Of a stretch of 64,000 nucleotides of DNA, positions 24,311 to 33,259 are shown piece by piece (the first letter of the stretch is position 1; the number at the start of each line of letters is the position of its first letter). The notes below the pieces were generated by a model that made no database searches, was not told where the DNA came from, and was given only the letters and a program-made list of their open reading frames with translations. Both the position numbers and the translations under genes were made by a program. This stretch comes from Microbaculum marinum. Its GTDB lineage: Bacteria; Pseudomonadota; Alphaproteobacteria; Rhizobiales; Tepidamorphaceae. The stretch is from NCBI RefSeq assembly GCF_042646165.1, contig NZ_JBHRTC010000009.1. One strand, 5' to 3'.

Positions 24311-25255
24311 TCACTGACGGATCAGGCTTTGCGGGGTCGTCGAGCGGGACGGCTTGTTGACGAGCAGCAGGCCGGCGACGATCAGCGCGTATCCCGCGAA
24401 GTGGTACATGTGCAGGCTTTCGCCGAGCAGCAGCACGGCAAGCACCGAGGACGCGACCGGCGAGAGATAGAGGAAGGCGGCGGCGCGCTGCGGGCCGATC
24501 ACAGACAGGCCGTAGACGTAGCAGGCATTGCCGATCATCGTCGGACCGATGGCGACGTAGAGGATCACCAGGATCGCGAACCACGTCTGGTCCGCCGAGG
24601 TGGCGATCGCCCCGCTTCCCAGGACGAGGACCGAGACGAGGTAGTAGGGCAGGGCGACGATGGCCGTGCCGAAGGCCGCGGTGACGGTGGTCAGGGTGAA
24701 GGCCGGCAGCCGCCCGGAATAACGCTTCAGCCGCGTGCTGAACCAGCCGAACACGATCGCGCCGACCAGCGCCATGATGTTGCCGGGCCGCGCTTCCATC
24801 GAAAACACCATCCCGAGATGGCCCTGGGTGATGATCAGCAGGGTTCCGAGGAAGGCGAGCGCGAGCCCGAGCCACTGCACCGGGCTCAGCCGGCCGTCGC
24901 CCTTGATCAGTCCGATCGCGGCGACCCAGGCCGGCGTCGTCGCGTTGATCATGCTCACTTCGATCGCCAGGCTGTAGTATGCCCCGCCGATCAGCAGCAC
25001 CGAGAAAATCCCGACCCCGATCGTGCCGATGAAGCAAAGATCGGCCAGGTTTTCGCGGATCAGCACCCGGTGGCGGCGTATCGACGGCCACGCGAGCACG
25101 GTCATCGGCAGCACCGCCAGCGTCCAGCGCCAGAACACGAACGCCGACAGCGGTATTGCCCCGTTGGAGGCGCGCGCGGCAACGTGGTTGCTGCCCCACA
25201 GGACAGCCGTCGTGATCAGTGCGAGGACGCCGAGGAGTTCCGGTCTGATCTTCAC
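24311..25255 (-). CDS. EamA/DMT-superfamily transporter
   Basis: Predicted 314-residue inner-membrane protein with ten hydrophobic segments in two EamA repeats: VLWGSNHVAARASNGAIPLSA with FVFWRWTLAV, and later AFLYLSPVASSVLAVLLLGES. Members export amino acids or metabolites. It ends 4 bp from the ligase-crotonase stop (convergent) and starts 10 bp downstream of the osmC stop, so it is probably cotranscribed with osmC and the ABC genes upstream. The substrate is not predictable. Confidence 0.9.
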   Translation of the reverse strand: MKIRPELLGVLALITTAVLWGSNHVAARASNGAIPLSAFVFWRWTLAVLPMTVLAWPSIRRHRVLIRENLADLCFIGTIGVGIFSVLLIGGAYYSLAIEVSMINATTPAWVAAIGLIKGDGRLSPVQWLGLALAFLGTLLIITQGHLGMVFSMEARPGNIMALVGAIVFGWFSTRLKRYSGRLPAFTLTTVTAAFGTAIVALPYYLVSVLVLGSGAIATSADQTWFAILVILYVAIGPTMIGNACYVYGLSVIGPQRAAAFLYLSPVASSVLAVLLLGESLHMYHFAGYALIVAGLLLVNKPSRSTTPQSLIRQ

Positions 25256-25265
25256 GACGTTCCGG

Positions 25266-25742
25266 TCAGGCTATGGGCTCTATCGACCAGTCCACTTTCG
25301 GCGGTAATCCGGCGTCGAGGAACAGGTTGCTGACCGGGCATCGTTCCTCGACCAGCGCCTCCAGATCCGCGATCCGCTCAGCAGTTTCGGGGCTGCGCAT
25401 GCGCACCAGAAGACGCGCTTCGCTGAAGCGGGGAATCGGGCTCATCGCCCCTCGCGCCGCCCTGAACACCACGTCGGCCTCGGCGTCGACAGCGAGATCG
25501 GCATAGGCAAAGCCCATGGCGTCGGCGATCTTCGTCACCGTCACCAGCTGGCAGGCGGCAAGGCCCGCCGTCACGTATTCGAGCGGGGAGGGGCCCTCGT
25601 TGGTGCCGCCTGCGATCTCCGGTTCGTCCGCCGCCATCGCGGCGAAGTCGCGGACCTTCAGGTCCATCCGGCACCCCGCGACATGCGTCGCGGTCGCGAT
25701 CCGGGCGCGTTTCTTGCGTGATTCGTTGACGACGACCGTCAT
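25266..25742 (-). CDS. OsmC/Ohr-family protein
   Basis: 158 residues with the two cysteines of the family: GLAACQLVTVTKIADAMG near residue 63 and LEALVEERCPVSNLFLDAG near residue 135. These reduce organic hydroperoxides in characterised members. PSPLEYVTAGLAAC is the classical central motif, and the N-terminus carries the strand pattern RIATATHVAGCRMD. It starts 10 bp from the permease gene stop on the same strand. Its presence next to an importer suggests protection from a peroxide formed in catabolism, but that is inference. Confidence 0.88.
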   Translation of the reverse strand: MTVVVNESRKKRARIATATHVAGCRMDLKVRDFAAMAADEPEIAGGTNEGPSPLEYVTAGLAACQLVTVTKIADAMGFAYADLAVDAEADVVFRAARGAMSPIPRFSEARLLVRMRSPETAERIADLEALVEERCPVSNLFLDAGLPPKVDWSIEPIA

Positions 25743-25752
25743 GCCTGGCTCC

Positions 25753-26559
25753 TCATCCGCCCGCTTCCACCGGGGAGCCGCCGCCGCGCTGGGAGACGTG
25801 CCAGGGCAGCATCAGCCGTTCGGCGAAGTCAACGGCGTAGAACAGCACCGTCCCCATCAGGCCGAGCAGCACCAGCGACACGAATACCCGCGTCGTGTCG
25901 AACTGCCCCTGCGCCACCAGGACCAGGAAGCCCAGCCCGTTGCCGCCGGCCACGAACTCGCCGACGATGGCGCCCACCAGCGCGAACGAGACGGCGACCT
26001 TCATGCCGGCGAACAGGCTCGGCAGGGCGTTCGGAAACTGTATCTTCAACAGCATCTGCAACCGGGAAGCCCGCCCCGCCCGCGCGAGATTGATCATGTC
26101 GGGGTCTACCGAGCGGAGGCCGAGGACCGTGTCGATGACGATCGGAAAGATCGCCAGCATGATCGCTACCGCGATCTTCGGCTCCATGCCAACCCCCAGC
26201 CAGATCACGAACAGCGGCGCCAGCGCCACCTTAGGGACCGAGTTCAGTGCGACGAGGAGCGTGTAGACGGTCCGCTCCAGGAACTTCGACTGGACGATGC
26301 CGACGGCAAGGATGACGCCGAGCACGACCGACAGGAAGAAGGCCAGCGCCGTCGTGCCGAGCGTATAGCCCATGTGGCGGATAAAGATGCCCGGCGTCGA
26401 GGCGAACTCGGTCCAGATCGCCGAGGGCGGCGGCAGGAAGATGACCGGCGGCTTGAAGATCGCGACGGCGGCTTCCCACAGGATGACGACGGAAATCAGG
26501 ACGAGCAGCACGTCGCGCGTGCGGCTCTCTCCATACAGGAGTCTCTTAAGGCCGTTCAT
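25753..26559 (-). CDS. ABC transporter permease, SsuC/TauC family
   Basis: 268 residues with about six hydrophobic segments. AFFLSVVLGVILAVGIVQSK, LNSVPKVALAPLFVIWLGVGM near residue 105 and the EAA-like LARAGRASRLQMLLKIQFPNALP near residue 165 identify the nitrate/sulfonate/taurine permease family. The start at 26559 overlaps the ATPase stop by 4 bp (ATGA). The frame is open upstream inside the ATPase gene, but that part has no permease character. Substrate: see the binding protein at 27373-28374. Confidence 0.9.
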   Translation of the reverse strand: MNGLKRLLYGESRTRDVLLVLISVVILWEAAVAIFKPPVIFLPPPSAIWTEFASTPGIFIRHMGYTLGTTALAFFLSVVLGVILAVGIVQSKFLERTVYTLLVALNSVPKVALAPLFVIWLGVGMEPKIAVAIMLAIFPIVIDTVLGLRSVDPDMINLARAGRASRLQMLLKIQFPNALPSLFAGMKVAVSFALVGAIVGEFVAGGNGLGFLVLVAQGQFDTTRVFVSLVLLGLMGTVLFYAVDFAERLMLPWHVSQRGGGSPVEAGG

Positions 26560-27341
26560 TCCTTCAGGATCCCGAGCTCTGCGAAGTGATGACGGATGCG
26601 TTGCGTGTAGGCGCCGAACTCCGCCGATTCGCGGATGGCGAGTGGCCGGGGGCGTGGCAGGTCGATGTCGATCACGTCGACGATCCGGCCCGGCCCGCGC
26701 GACATCATCACGACCCGGTCGGACAGGTAGACCGCTTCGGTGATCGAATGGGTGATGAACAGGACCGTCTTGGCGCTGCCCTGCCAGATGCGGGTGAGCT
26801 CGAGGTTGAGATCGTCCCGCGTCATGGCGTCGAGCGCGCCGAACGGCTCGTCCATGAGCAGGAGTTCGGGATCGCAGAGCAGCGCCCGGCAGATCGACGC
26901 CCGCTGGCGCATGCCGCCAGACAGCTCCCACGGATAGCGCTCCTCGTAGCCGCCGAGCCCGAACCGCTGGAGCAGCTGGGCGGCCCGCCCCTTGAGGTCG
27001 CTGCGGCGCAGTCTCAGGAATTCCGCCTGCAGTAGCACGTTGTCGAGGATGGTGCGCCAGTCCAGCAGCACGTCGCGCTGGAACACCATGCCAAGCGAGT
27101 CGGGAGGCCCGGCAAGATGCTTTCCGGCCACCACTGCCGAACCGCTGCTGATGGGCTCTAGGCCGGCCAGGCACTTGAGCAGGGTGCTCTTGCCGCAACC
27201 GCTCGGGCCGACGATGCTCACGAACTCGCCGGAGGCGATGTCGAGATTGATGTCCTGCAGGGCGACGACATCGCCGCGTGGGGAAGGGTAGACCTTCCCC
27301 ACGCCGTCGATCTGCACGTAGGAGGACGCGGTGTCTGCCAC
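26556..27341 (-). CDS. ABC transporter ATP-binding protein, SsuB/TauB family
   Basis: 261 residues. Walker A GPSGCGKSTLL near residue 44, Q-loop MVFQRDVLLDWRTILDNV, signature LSGGMRQRASICRALL, Walker B LLLMDEPFGALD and switch ITHSITEAVYLSDRV. The DWRT after the Q-loop is usual in this subfamily. It pairs with the downstream permease (4-bp overlap) and with the binding protein 31 bp upstream. Confidence 0.92.
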   Translation of the reverse strand: MADTASSYVQIDGVGKVYPSPRGDVVALQDINLDIASGEFVSIVGPSGCGKSTLLKCLAGLEPISSGSAVVAGKHLAGPPDSLGMVFQRDVLLDWRTILDNVLLQAEFLRLRRSDLKGRAAQLLQRFGLGGYEERYPWELSGGMRQRASICRALLCDPELLLMDEPFGALDAMTRDDLNLELTRIWQGSAKTVLFITHSITEAVYLSDRVVMMSRGPGRIVDVIDIDLPRPRPLAIRESAEFGAYTQRIRHHFAELGILKE

Positions 27342-27372
27342 GGGCAGTCTCCCGTACCTAGATGCTGCCTAA

Positions 27373-28374
27373 CTACTGAACCAGGTCGTTGGTATAGTAG
27401 TCCTCGGCGTTCCAGCCCGGTTTGACCAGTCCCGTCTTTTCCATTCCCTGGAGGGCGGCCTCCCAGTCTTCCTTGGCCTGCCAGCCGATCGGCTTGCCTT
27501 CGGTCGCCGGCGTATCGAAGTAGTCCACCGTAATCTGGATCTGTTCGCGCAGGACTTTGGGGTCGAGCTTGGCGTCGGGCCGCTGGGCCATGATCGCCTT
27601 CACTCCGAGGTCGGGATCCTTCTTGATCTCTTCCCAGGCGCGCTGCTCGACCTCGACGAGCGTCTTCAGTTCGTCGCCGCGGTTCTGGATCGTCTCTTCC
27701 GTCGCGATCAGCCCGTAGCTGGGGAAATGGAGACCGGCCAGATCCAGCATCAGGCACTTCGAGGGCCGTGAATTCTCGGCGACCGGAATTGCCGACCCGA
27801 TCGTCGACATCAGGCCGTCGGCACGGCCCGCGGTATAGGTGCCCCAAAGGGCTGCGGGATCGACGAACAGGATCTCTGTGTCGTCCCGGGTCAGGCCGCC
27901 CGCGGCAAGGAAATCGTCGATGTAGGCGGCCCAGGGGCTCGCCGCGAAGACGACCAGCTTCTTGCCCTTCAGGTCGGCAATTTCCGTGGCATCGGAGTCC
28001 TTGTCGACGAGGATGCACAGGTCCGTCTTTCTCTGGAAGCCGGCGAAGGACTTGATGGTGGCGCCTTCTTCGCGGGCCGCACCGAGCAGGCCCAGCTGAA
28101 TCTGGCCGACGTCGACCTGGCCTGCGTTGACGAGCTGCAGCGTGTTGCCGGAACCGCGCCCGTCCTGGATCTCGACGTTGAGGCCGGCTTCTTCGAACCA
28201 GCCGCGGTCCTGGGCCAGGTGCATTCCCGCGTGGACCCCCCAGGGCGAGAAGTCCAGGCGCACCGTGAGAGGATCCTGCGCCTGCGCGGTCGTGGTACCG
28301 ATTGCGACGCTGAGCGCGATGGCGGCCGGGGCGAGCCGGGTCGCCAATCGCTTCCAATGCGAAATGTGGGTCAT
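27373..28374 (-). CDS. ABC transporter substrate-binding protein, NMT1/THI5-like (PF09084 type)
   Basis: 333 residues. A signal peptide of about 32 residues ends TTTAQAQD. The mature start TVRLDFSPWGVHAGMHLAQDRGWFEEAGLNVEI is the hallmark of NMT1-like proteins that bind pyrimidine precursors, sulfonates and similar compounds. GSGNTLQLVNAGQVDVGQ follows. Transcribed away from the hydantoinase genes with which it shares a promoter region carrying two copies of one motif. Inference: it binds a hydantoin, lactam or related N-heterocycle for HyuAB. Confidence 0.88.
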   Translation of the reverse strand: MTHISHWKRLATRLAPAAIALSVAIGTTTAQAQDPLTVRLDFSPWGVHAGMHLAQDRGWFEEAGLNVEIQDGRGSGNTLQLVNAGQVDVGQIQLGLLGAAREEGATIKSFAGFQRKTDLCILVDKDSDATEIADLKGKKLVVFAASPWAAYIDDFLAAGGLTRDDTEILFVDPAALWGTYTAGRADGLMSTIGSAIPVAENSRPSKCLMLDLAGLHFPSYGLIATEETIQNRGDELKTLVEVEQRAWEEIKKDPDLGVKAIMAQRPDAKLDPKVLREQIQITVDYFDTPATEGKPIGWQAKEDWEAALQGMEKTGLVKPGWNAEDYYTNDLVQ

Positions 28375-28397
28375 GATATCTCCCTCTTCTGGAAGCT

Positions 28398-28417
28398 ATT
28401 AGACTAATCGGTACAAT
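28398..28417 (+). promoter_or_regulatory. Operator-like motif copy 1 (ATTAGACTAATCGGT) by the ABC binding-protein gene
   Basis: ATTAGACTAATCGGT plus ACAAT lies 24 bp upstream of the binding-protein start. It matches the complement of the motif at 28497-28516 under the pattern ATTRGACYAATYGGT. Two copies facing each other on either side of a divergent promoter suggest one regulator, perhaps the TetR at 33260, controls both directions. Which regulator is inference. Confidence 0.5.
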
Positions 28418-28496
28418 TTCATCTGCAAGCACAAAAATCGATCAATGATTGCCAGCATTATTTCCATGTCACGCGCTTGACCGGTTTCGTATTTCA

Positions 28497-28516
28497 AACT
28501 AACCAATTGGTCCAAT
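28497..28516 (-). promoter_or_regulatory. Operator-like motif copy 2 (ATTGGACCAATTGGT on the minus strand) by hyuA
   Basis: On the minus strand it reads ATTGGACCAATTGGT followed by TAGTT, with the perfect palindrome ACCAATTGGT inside. It lies 15 bp before the hyuA start and just upstream of GAGGAG. It is inverted relative to copy 1, with about 80 bp between them. Confidence 0.5.
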
Positions 28517-28531
28517 AGAGCGAGGAGCGAT

Positions 28532-30616
28532 ATGCGTTCGAACAGGGATGTGCGTGCCCGCATAGGGGTCGATATCGGAGGCACCTTTACGGATCTGGTG
28601 CTCACCGACGGCTCGAACGGATTGTTTCATCGCAAGGTCGCCTCTACGCCGGAGGCACCCGAGCAGGCGGTTCTCGACGGCGTCAGCCACATCATAGCCG
28701 ACGCTGGTCTCAGCCCGTCCGTCGTGGTCGAGGTCGTGCACGGCACCACCGTCGGCTCCAATGCGCTGCTTCAGAAGATCGGCGCACCGACGGGTCTGAT
28801 CACGACCCGAGGGTTTCGCGACGTTCTGGAAATCGGGCGCCTGCGGACCCCGGGGATGTTCGACCTGCAATGGGAGAAGCCGGAGCCGCTGGTGCGGCGG
28901 CGCCATCGCCGCGAGGTCAGCGAAAGGATTGCCGCCGACGGTTCGGTGCTCATCCCGCTGGATGCCTCGGAACTGGTCGACGTGGCGCGCGAACTCGTCG
29001 ACGCCGGTCTCACCTCAATCGCGATCTGCTTCCTGAACAGCTACCGCAACCCCGTCCACGAACTGGCGGCCGAGCGGATTCTGGCCGAAGCGTTCCCGGG
29101 GTTGAAGGTGACGACCTCGGTGTCAGTGCTGCCGGAGGCCAAGGAGTACGAGCGCACCAGCACGACGGTCGTGAACGCCTATGTGCGCCCCGTGCTGGAA
29201 AGTTATCTCACCCGACTCGAAACCGGGCTGCGCGACGCCGGGGTCGATGCCCCGCTGATGGTCTGCAACTCCAATGGCGCTCTCGCCTCTTCGCAGACCG
29301 CACGGGAGAAGCCCGTTTTCTTCATATCCTCGGGCAGGGCCGCCGGCGCGGTTGGCGGCGGTCGGCTTGGCGAAGCACTCGACGTGCCGGACCTCGTGGT
29401 ATTCGACATGGGCGGCACCACCGCGTCGGCATCGCTCGTGCGCGGCGGCGAGCTCAGCCGGGTCAGCGAGTACGAGTTCCGCGCCGGGATCAGCACGCCG
29501 AGCCGCTTCATCAAGGCCGGCGGTTACATGATGAGCGTGCCGAGTGTCGACGTTGCCGAAGTCGGCAGTGGCGCGGGCTCCATTGCCCATGTCGATGACG
29601 GCGGCTTGATGAAGGTCGGTCCGGTTTCGGCCGGCGCGGTTCCCGGCCCGGTCTGCTACGGCACCGGTGGCGACCGGCCGACCGTGACGGACGCCAACCT
29701 GCTGCTCGGCTACCTTCCGGCGTCCCTGGCGGGCGGTTCGCGATCGCTCGACATCGACAAGGCCGCCGCAGTCGTCGAACGGGACCTGGCTTCGCCGTTC
29801 GGGATTTCCGTGCAGCAGGCCGCGCACGGCGTGCGCGAGGTGGTCAACGCCAACATGGCTCGCGCGATCCGCGCAGTGACGGTCGAACGCGGTGTTGATC
29901 CGCGCGACTTCACGCTGGTGGCGATCGGCGGCTCCGGACCCGTTCACGCTGCCGATATCGCAGGGCTGCTGTCGATGAGGCGCATACTCGTTCCTGCTTC
30001 TCCGGGCGTCTTCACGGCGATGGGCATGCTGGCCGGCGATGTCGAACGCTACTTCATCGCGCCGTTCGCCGGAATGCTGGACGAGATCGACGCCGAGGCG
30101 GTCGCGGCAACCGTCGCCTCGCTCGAGACGGAGGCCCGGGAGGCCGTGATGGATGAGGGTATCGATGGCGACGGCGTCGAGCTGACCCCTGAAATGGACC
30201 TGCGGTTCAGGGGGCAGGAGATGTCGCTTTCCGTTCCGATAGGACTGCCCGCCGATCCGACCGCCATTCGGGAGACCTTTCTGCAGGCCTATCAGGCAAT
30301 CTACAGCTATTCGTCCTCCGACCGCATCGAGACCGTCAGCTTGCGGGTTACCGGACGCGGCCACAGGGCCGGCAAGTTGGATTTCCGCGTGCCTTTGCCG
30401 GTGCGCGATGTCGCGGAACCACAGCGGCGACGCGTCTATTTCGGCGAGGACAACGGCTGGATCGAAACGCCCGTCTACGACCGCATGGCGGCGCCCGCGT
30501 CGATCGTCGGTCCGGCGATTCTGGAGGGAACCGACAGCACCGTCGTCGTCCCGCCTGGCGCTCGGGCGGAGCGCGATCCCTACCTGAACATCCACATCGA
30601 AATGCCCGACGCGTGA
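28532..30616 (+). CDS. hyuA: Hydantoinase/oxoprolinase family protein, subunit A
   Basis: 694 residues, the ATP-dependent HyuA type that opens hydantoins, 5-oxoproline or related lactams together with HyuB. Nucleotide-binding and family motifs are GVDIGGTFTDLVL near residue 13, VVHGTTVGSNALL near 70, YERTSTTVVNAYV near 207, VFDMGGTTASASLV near 290, DVAEVGSGAGSIAHVD near 343 and GPVCYGTGG near 370. VAIGGSGPVHA follows in the C-terminal half. GAGGAG lies before ATG 28532. HyuB follows at once. Acetophenone carboxylase-like and acetone carboxylase-like enzymes share this fold, so the substrate stays open. Confidence 0.92.
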   Translation: MRSNRDVRARIGVDIGGTFTDLVLTDGSNGLFHRKVASTPEAPEQAVLDGVSHIIADAGLSPSVVVEVVHGTTVGSNALLQKIGAPTGLITTRGFRDVLEIGRLRTPGMFDLQWEKPEPLVRRRHRREVSERIAADGSVLIPLDASELVDVARELVDAGLTSIAICFLNSYRNPVHELAAERILAEAFPGLKVTTSVSVLPEAKEYERTSTTVVNAYVRPVLESYLTRLETGLRDAGVDAPLMVCNSNGALASSQTAREKPVFFISSGRAAGAVGGGRLGEALDVPDLVVFDMGGTTASASLVRGGELSRVSEYEFRAGISTPSRFIKAGGYMMSVPSVDVAEVGSGAGSIAHVDDGGLMKVGPVSAGAVPGPVCYGTGGDRPTVTDANLLLGYLPASLAGGSRSLDIDKAAAVVERDLASPFGISVQQAAHGVREVVNANMARAIRAVTVERGVDPRDFTLVAIGGSGPVHAADIAGLLSMRRILVPASPGVFTAMGMLAGDVERYFIAPFAGMLDEIDAEAVAATVASLETEAREAVMDEGIDGDGVELTPEMDLRFRGQEMSLSVPIGLPADPTAIRETFLQAYQAIYSYSSSDRIETVSLRVTGRGHRAGKLDFRVPLPVRDVAEPQRRRVYFGEDNGWIETPVYDRMAAPASIVGPAILEGTDSTVVVPPGARAERDPYLNIHIEMPDA

Positions 30617-30627
30617 GGCGAATGTCC

Positions 30628-32361
30628 ATGGACCGCACCATCGATCCCGTCACCTTCGCCGTTCTCAAGAGCGCGCTCGAATCGATCGTCGACGACATGG
30701 CCTACACGGTCATGCGCACGGCACGCTCGCCAATCGTGCGGGACGTCCTCGACTACTCGACCACCATGTGCGACGCGAAGGGCCGCATCCTCGCGCAGGC
30801 GAAGACGGTGGCGCTGCATCTCGGGGCCGTGCCGGACGCCATGGAGGCGTTGCTGCGCCACTACGGCGACGACCTGCATCCCGGCGACGTGATCATCTTC
30901 AACGACCCCTACGACGGCGGCATGCACCTGCCGGACATCTTCATGTTCAAGCCGATCTTCGCCGGCGACCGGCATGTCGGCTTCGCGGTGGTGATCTGCC
31001 ATCACTGCGATGTCGGCGGACGGGTGCCGGGTTCGAACGCCTCGGATTCGACCGAGATATTCCAGGAAGGCTTGCGGATCCCGCCGCTCAAGCTCTACGA
31101 CAGGGGCGTGCCGAGCAAGATCCTGTTCGACATGATCGCCAAGAACGTGCGGCTGCCCGACCTCGTCATCGGCGACCTGGAGGCGCAACTGGCCACCTGC
31201 GCGCTCGGCGAGCGCGAACTGCTGCGTCTCGTCGACAAGTACGGCGCGGATCTGCTGGAGGCCTTCCTCGCTGAATTCCTCGACTACGGCGAGCGCCTGA
31301 CGCGAAAGACCATCGAGACTTGGCCGGACGGCGACTACACATTCACCGACTTCATCGACGGCGACGGCTTCGACGAGACGCCCATTCCGATCAAGGTGAC
31401 GGTAACGGTGGCCGGCAGCCAGCTCACCGTGGATTTCACCGGATCGGCGCCGCAGGTGAAGGGGGCGATCAACTCGACGCTCTCGTTCGTCAAGTCCGCG
31501 ACCTATCTGGGCGTGCGGTGCGTGCTCGATGCCGACGTCCCCAACAATGCCGGCGTCTACCGCTGCATCGACGTGACGGCGCCGAAGGGGACCCTGCTCA
31601 ATCCGGAGTTTCCCGCGCCCGTCGCCGCCCGCGCGCTCACGGGCTACCGGGTTGCCGACACGGTGATCGGCGCGCTCGCCGGCGTCGTTCCCGACCGTGT
31701 CGCTGCGGCCGGCGAGGGGGGCAACTCGGTCGTCTGTCTCGGCGGCTACGACAAGCAGACCCGTGAGCCCTTCATCGTCGTCGACATGATCAACGGCGCG
31801 CTGGGCGCGCGTGCCACGAAGGATGGCATCGATGCCGTCACCAATCCCTGCCAGAACATGTCGAACATGCCGGTCGAGATCATGGAAGCGACCTATCCGA
31901 TCCGCATCGAGGAATACTCGCTGCGCCCGGATTCCTGCGGCGCCGGCCGCCAGCGCGGCGGCCTCGGGGTGGTGCGGACCTACCGGCTGCTCGCCGAGGA
32001 AGCGGTGATGCAGCTTCGCACCGACCGCTACCAGACGCGTCCCTACGGCCTGTTCGGCGGTGCGCCGGCGGCGCCGTCGCGCAACCTGTTCTCCGAAACG
32101 GGCCATGAGGGCGCCAACTACGACCTGCTCGACAGCAAGGTGACGCGCACCGTCCATCGCGGCGCCGTCCTGCGCCACGAGCAGGCCGGTGGCGGCGGCT
32201 ACGGCGATCCATTCGAGCGGTCTCCGGCTGCCGTGCTCGAGGACGTCGCGGACGGCAAGATCAGCCCGACTTTCGCCCGCGATGGCTTCGGCGTCGTCAT
32301 CGACGGGGGAGCGGTCGACGGCGACGCCACGAGCGCCCTGCGCGCCTCCCGGAGATCGTAG
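30628..32361 (+). CDS. hyuB: Hydantoinase/oxoprolinase family protein, subunit B
   Basis: About 577 residues, partner of HyuA. MRTARSPIVRDVLDYSTTMCD near residue 30, LHPGDVIIFNDPYDGGMHLPD near 88, ICHHCDVGG near 125 and DSTEIFQEGLRIPP are family patterns. GGYGDPFERSPAAVLEDVADG near the C-terminus is the usual HyuB ending. Three starts are possible: GTG 30613 (overlapping the hyuA stop), ATG 30622 and ATG 30628. The last has GAGG at a workable distance and the conserved start DPVTFAVLKSALESI. It continues into an isomerase-like gene 4 bp on. Confidence 0.92.
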   Translation: MDRTIDPVTFAVLKSALESIVDDMAYTVMRTARSPIVRDVLDYSTTMCDAKGRILAQAKTVALHLGAVPDAMEALLRHYGDDLHPGDVIIFNDPYDGGMHLPDIFMFKPIFAGDRHVGFAVVICHHCDVGGRVPGSNASDSTEIFQEGLRIPPLKLYDRGVPSKILFDMIAKNVRLPDLVIGDLEAQLATCALGERELLRLVDKYGADLLEAFLAEFLDYGERLTRKTIETWPDGDYTFTDFIDGDGFDETPIPIKVTVTVAGSQLTVDFTGSAPQVKGAINSTLSFVKSATYLGVRCVLDADVPNNAGVYRCIDVTAPKGTLLNPEFPAPVAARALTGYRVADTVIGALAGVVPDRVAAAGEGGNSVVCLGGYDKQTREPFIVVDMINGALGARATKDGIDAVTNPCQNMSNMPVEIMEATYPIRIEEYSLRPDSCGAGRQRGGLGVVRTYRLLAEEAVMQLRTDRYQTRPYGLFGGAPAAPSRNLFSETGHEGANYDLLDSKVTRTVHRGAVLRHEQAGGGGYGDPFERSPAAVLEDVADGKISPTFARDGFGVVIDGGAVDGDATSALRASRRS

Positions 32362-32365
32362 CCCG

Positions 32366-33247
32366 ATGCCGGGTCTGTCCCGCTTCGCGATCAACCAGAT
32401 CACGACCAGGTCGTGGACCCTGCCCGAGGCGGTCGATGGTTACGCCCGCCGCGGCGTCGGCGGGATCGGCGCCTGGGTCGACTACGTGGATGCGATCGGC
32501 GTCAGGGAGGCCGCGCGGCTCATCCGCGATGCCGGCCTGTTCGTACCCTGCCTGTGCACGGGCGCCTGGGTGAACGTGACGGACGATGCCGGCCTGAAGG
32601 CTGCGCTCGACGAGAATCGCCGCCGCATCGACATGGCAGCCGAGATCGGCGCCGGCTGCCTGGTGATGGTTCCGGGAAGCCTTGCGCCGGGCGAGAAGGA
32701 CCTTCGCGTCGCCCGCGCCCGCGCCGAGGATGCGCTCGCGGCACTGTTGCCCCATGCGCGCGCGTCGGGCGTGGCGCTCGGCCTGGAGCCGCTGCACCCG
32801 ATGTACGCGGGCGACCGGTCCTGCCTGAACACCTTCGCCCAGTGCCTGTCCCTGTCGGACCGGCTCGGGGAGGGATCGGGCATCGTCGCCGACCTTTATC
32901 ATTGCTGGTGGGACCCGGACTTCGCCGCGGGGCTCCGAAAGGCCGGACCGGAGCGCATTCTCACCTTCCACCTGTGCGACTGGCTGGTGCCGACCCGCGA
33001 TGTCTACCAGGACCGCGGGATGGTGGGCGACGGTGTCATAGACATCGCCTACTATCGCGGCATCCTCGACGAGATCGGCTACGAGGGGCCGTTCGAGCTC
33101 GAGCTGTTTTCCAGGCTCGACTGGTGGTTGCGCGACGGCGACGAGACGGTACAAGTCGCCGTAGACCGCTGCGCACCGTTCGTGGCAAGGCGCAGTCGGG
33201 CCGGCGCGACGGAGGCGAACCGATCGCGGTCGCGGCGGGCGCGCTAG
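32366..33247 (+). CDS. Sugar phosphate isomerase/epimerase-like TIM-barrel protein (AP endonuclease family 2)
   Basis: 293 residues. The family features are GAWVDYVDAIG, CTGAWVN, LVMVPGSL, LGLEPLHPMY with the metal glutamate near residue 140, VADLYHCWWDPD with the histidine near 182, FHLCDWLVP and the final PFELELFS. The start is ATG 32366, four bases after the hyuB stop; the frame is open further back inside hyuB without family features. Members isomerise or epimerise sugars, hydroxyacids or cyclic polyols. Placement after HyuAB suggests it acts on the ring-opened product, which is inference. The C-terminus is basic and low in complexity. Confidence 0.85.
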   Translation: MPGLSRFAINQITTRSWTLPEAVDGYARRGVGGIGAWVDYVDAIGVREAARLIRDAGLFVPCLCTGAWVNVTDDAGLKAALDENRRRIDMAAEIGAGCLVMVPGSLAPGEKDLRVARARAEDALAALLPHARASGVALGLEPLHPMYAGDRSCLNTFAQCLSLSDRLGEGSGIVADLYHCWWDPDFAAGLRKAGPERILTFHLCDWLVPTRDVYQDRGMVGDGVIDIAYYRGILDEIGYEGPFELELFSRLDWWLRDGDETVQVAVDRCAPFVARRSRAGATEANRSRSRRAR

Positions 33248-33259
33248 GGGAGAAGGCGA

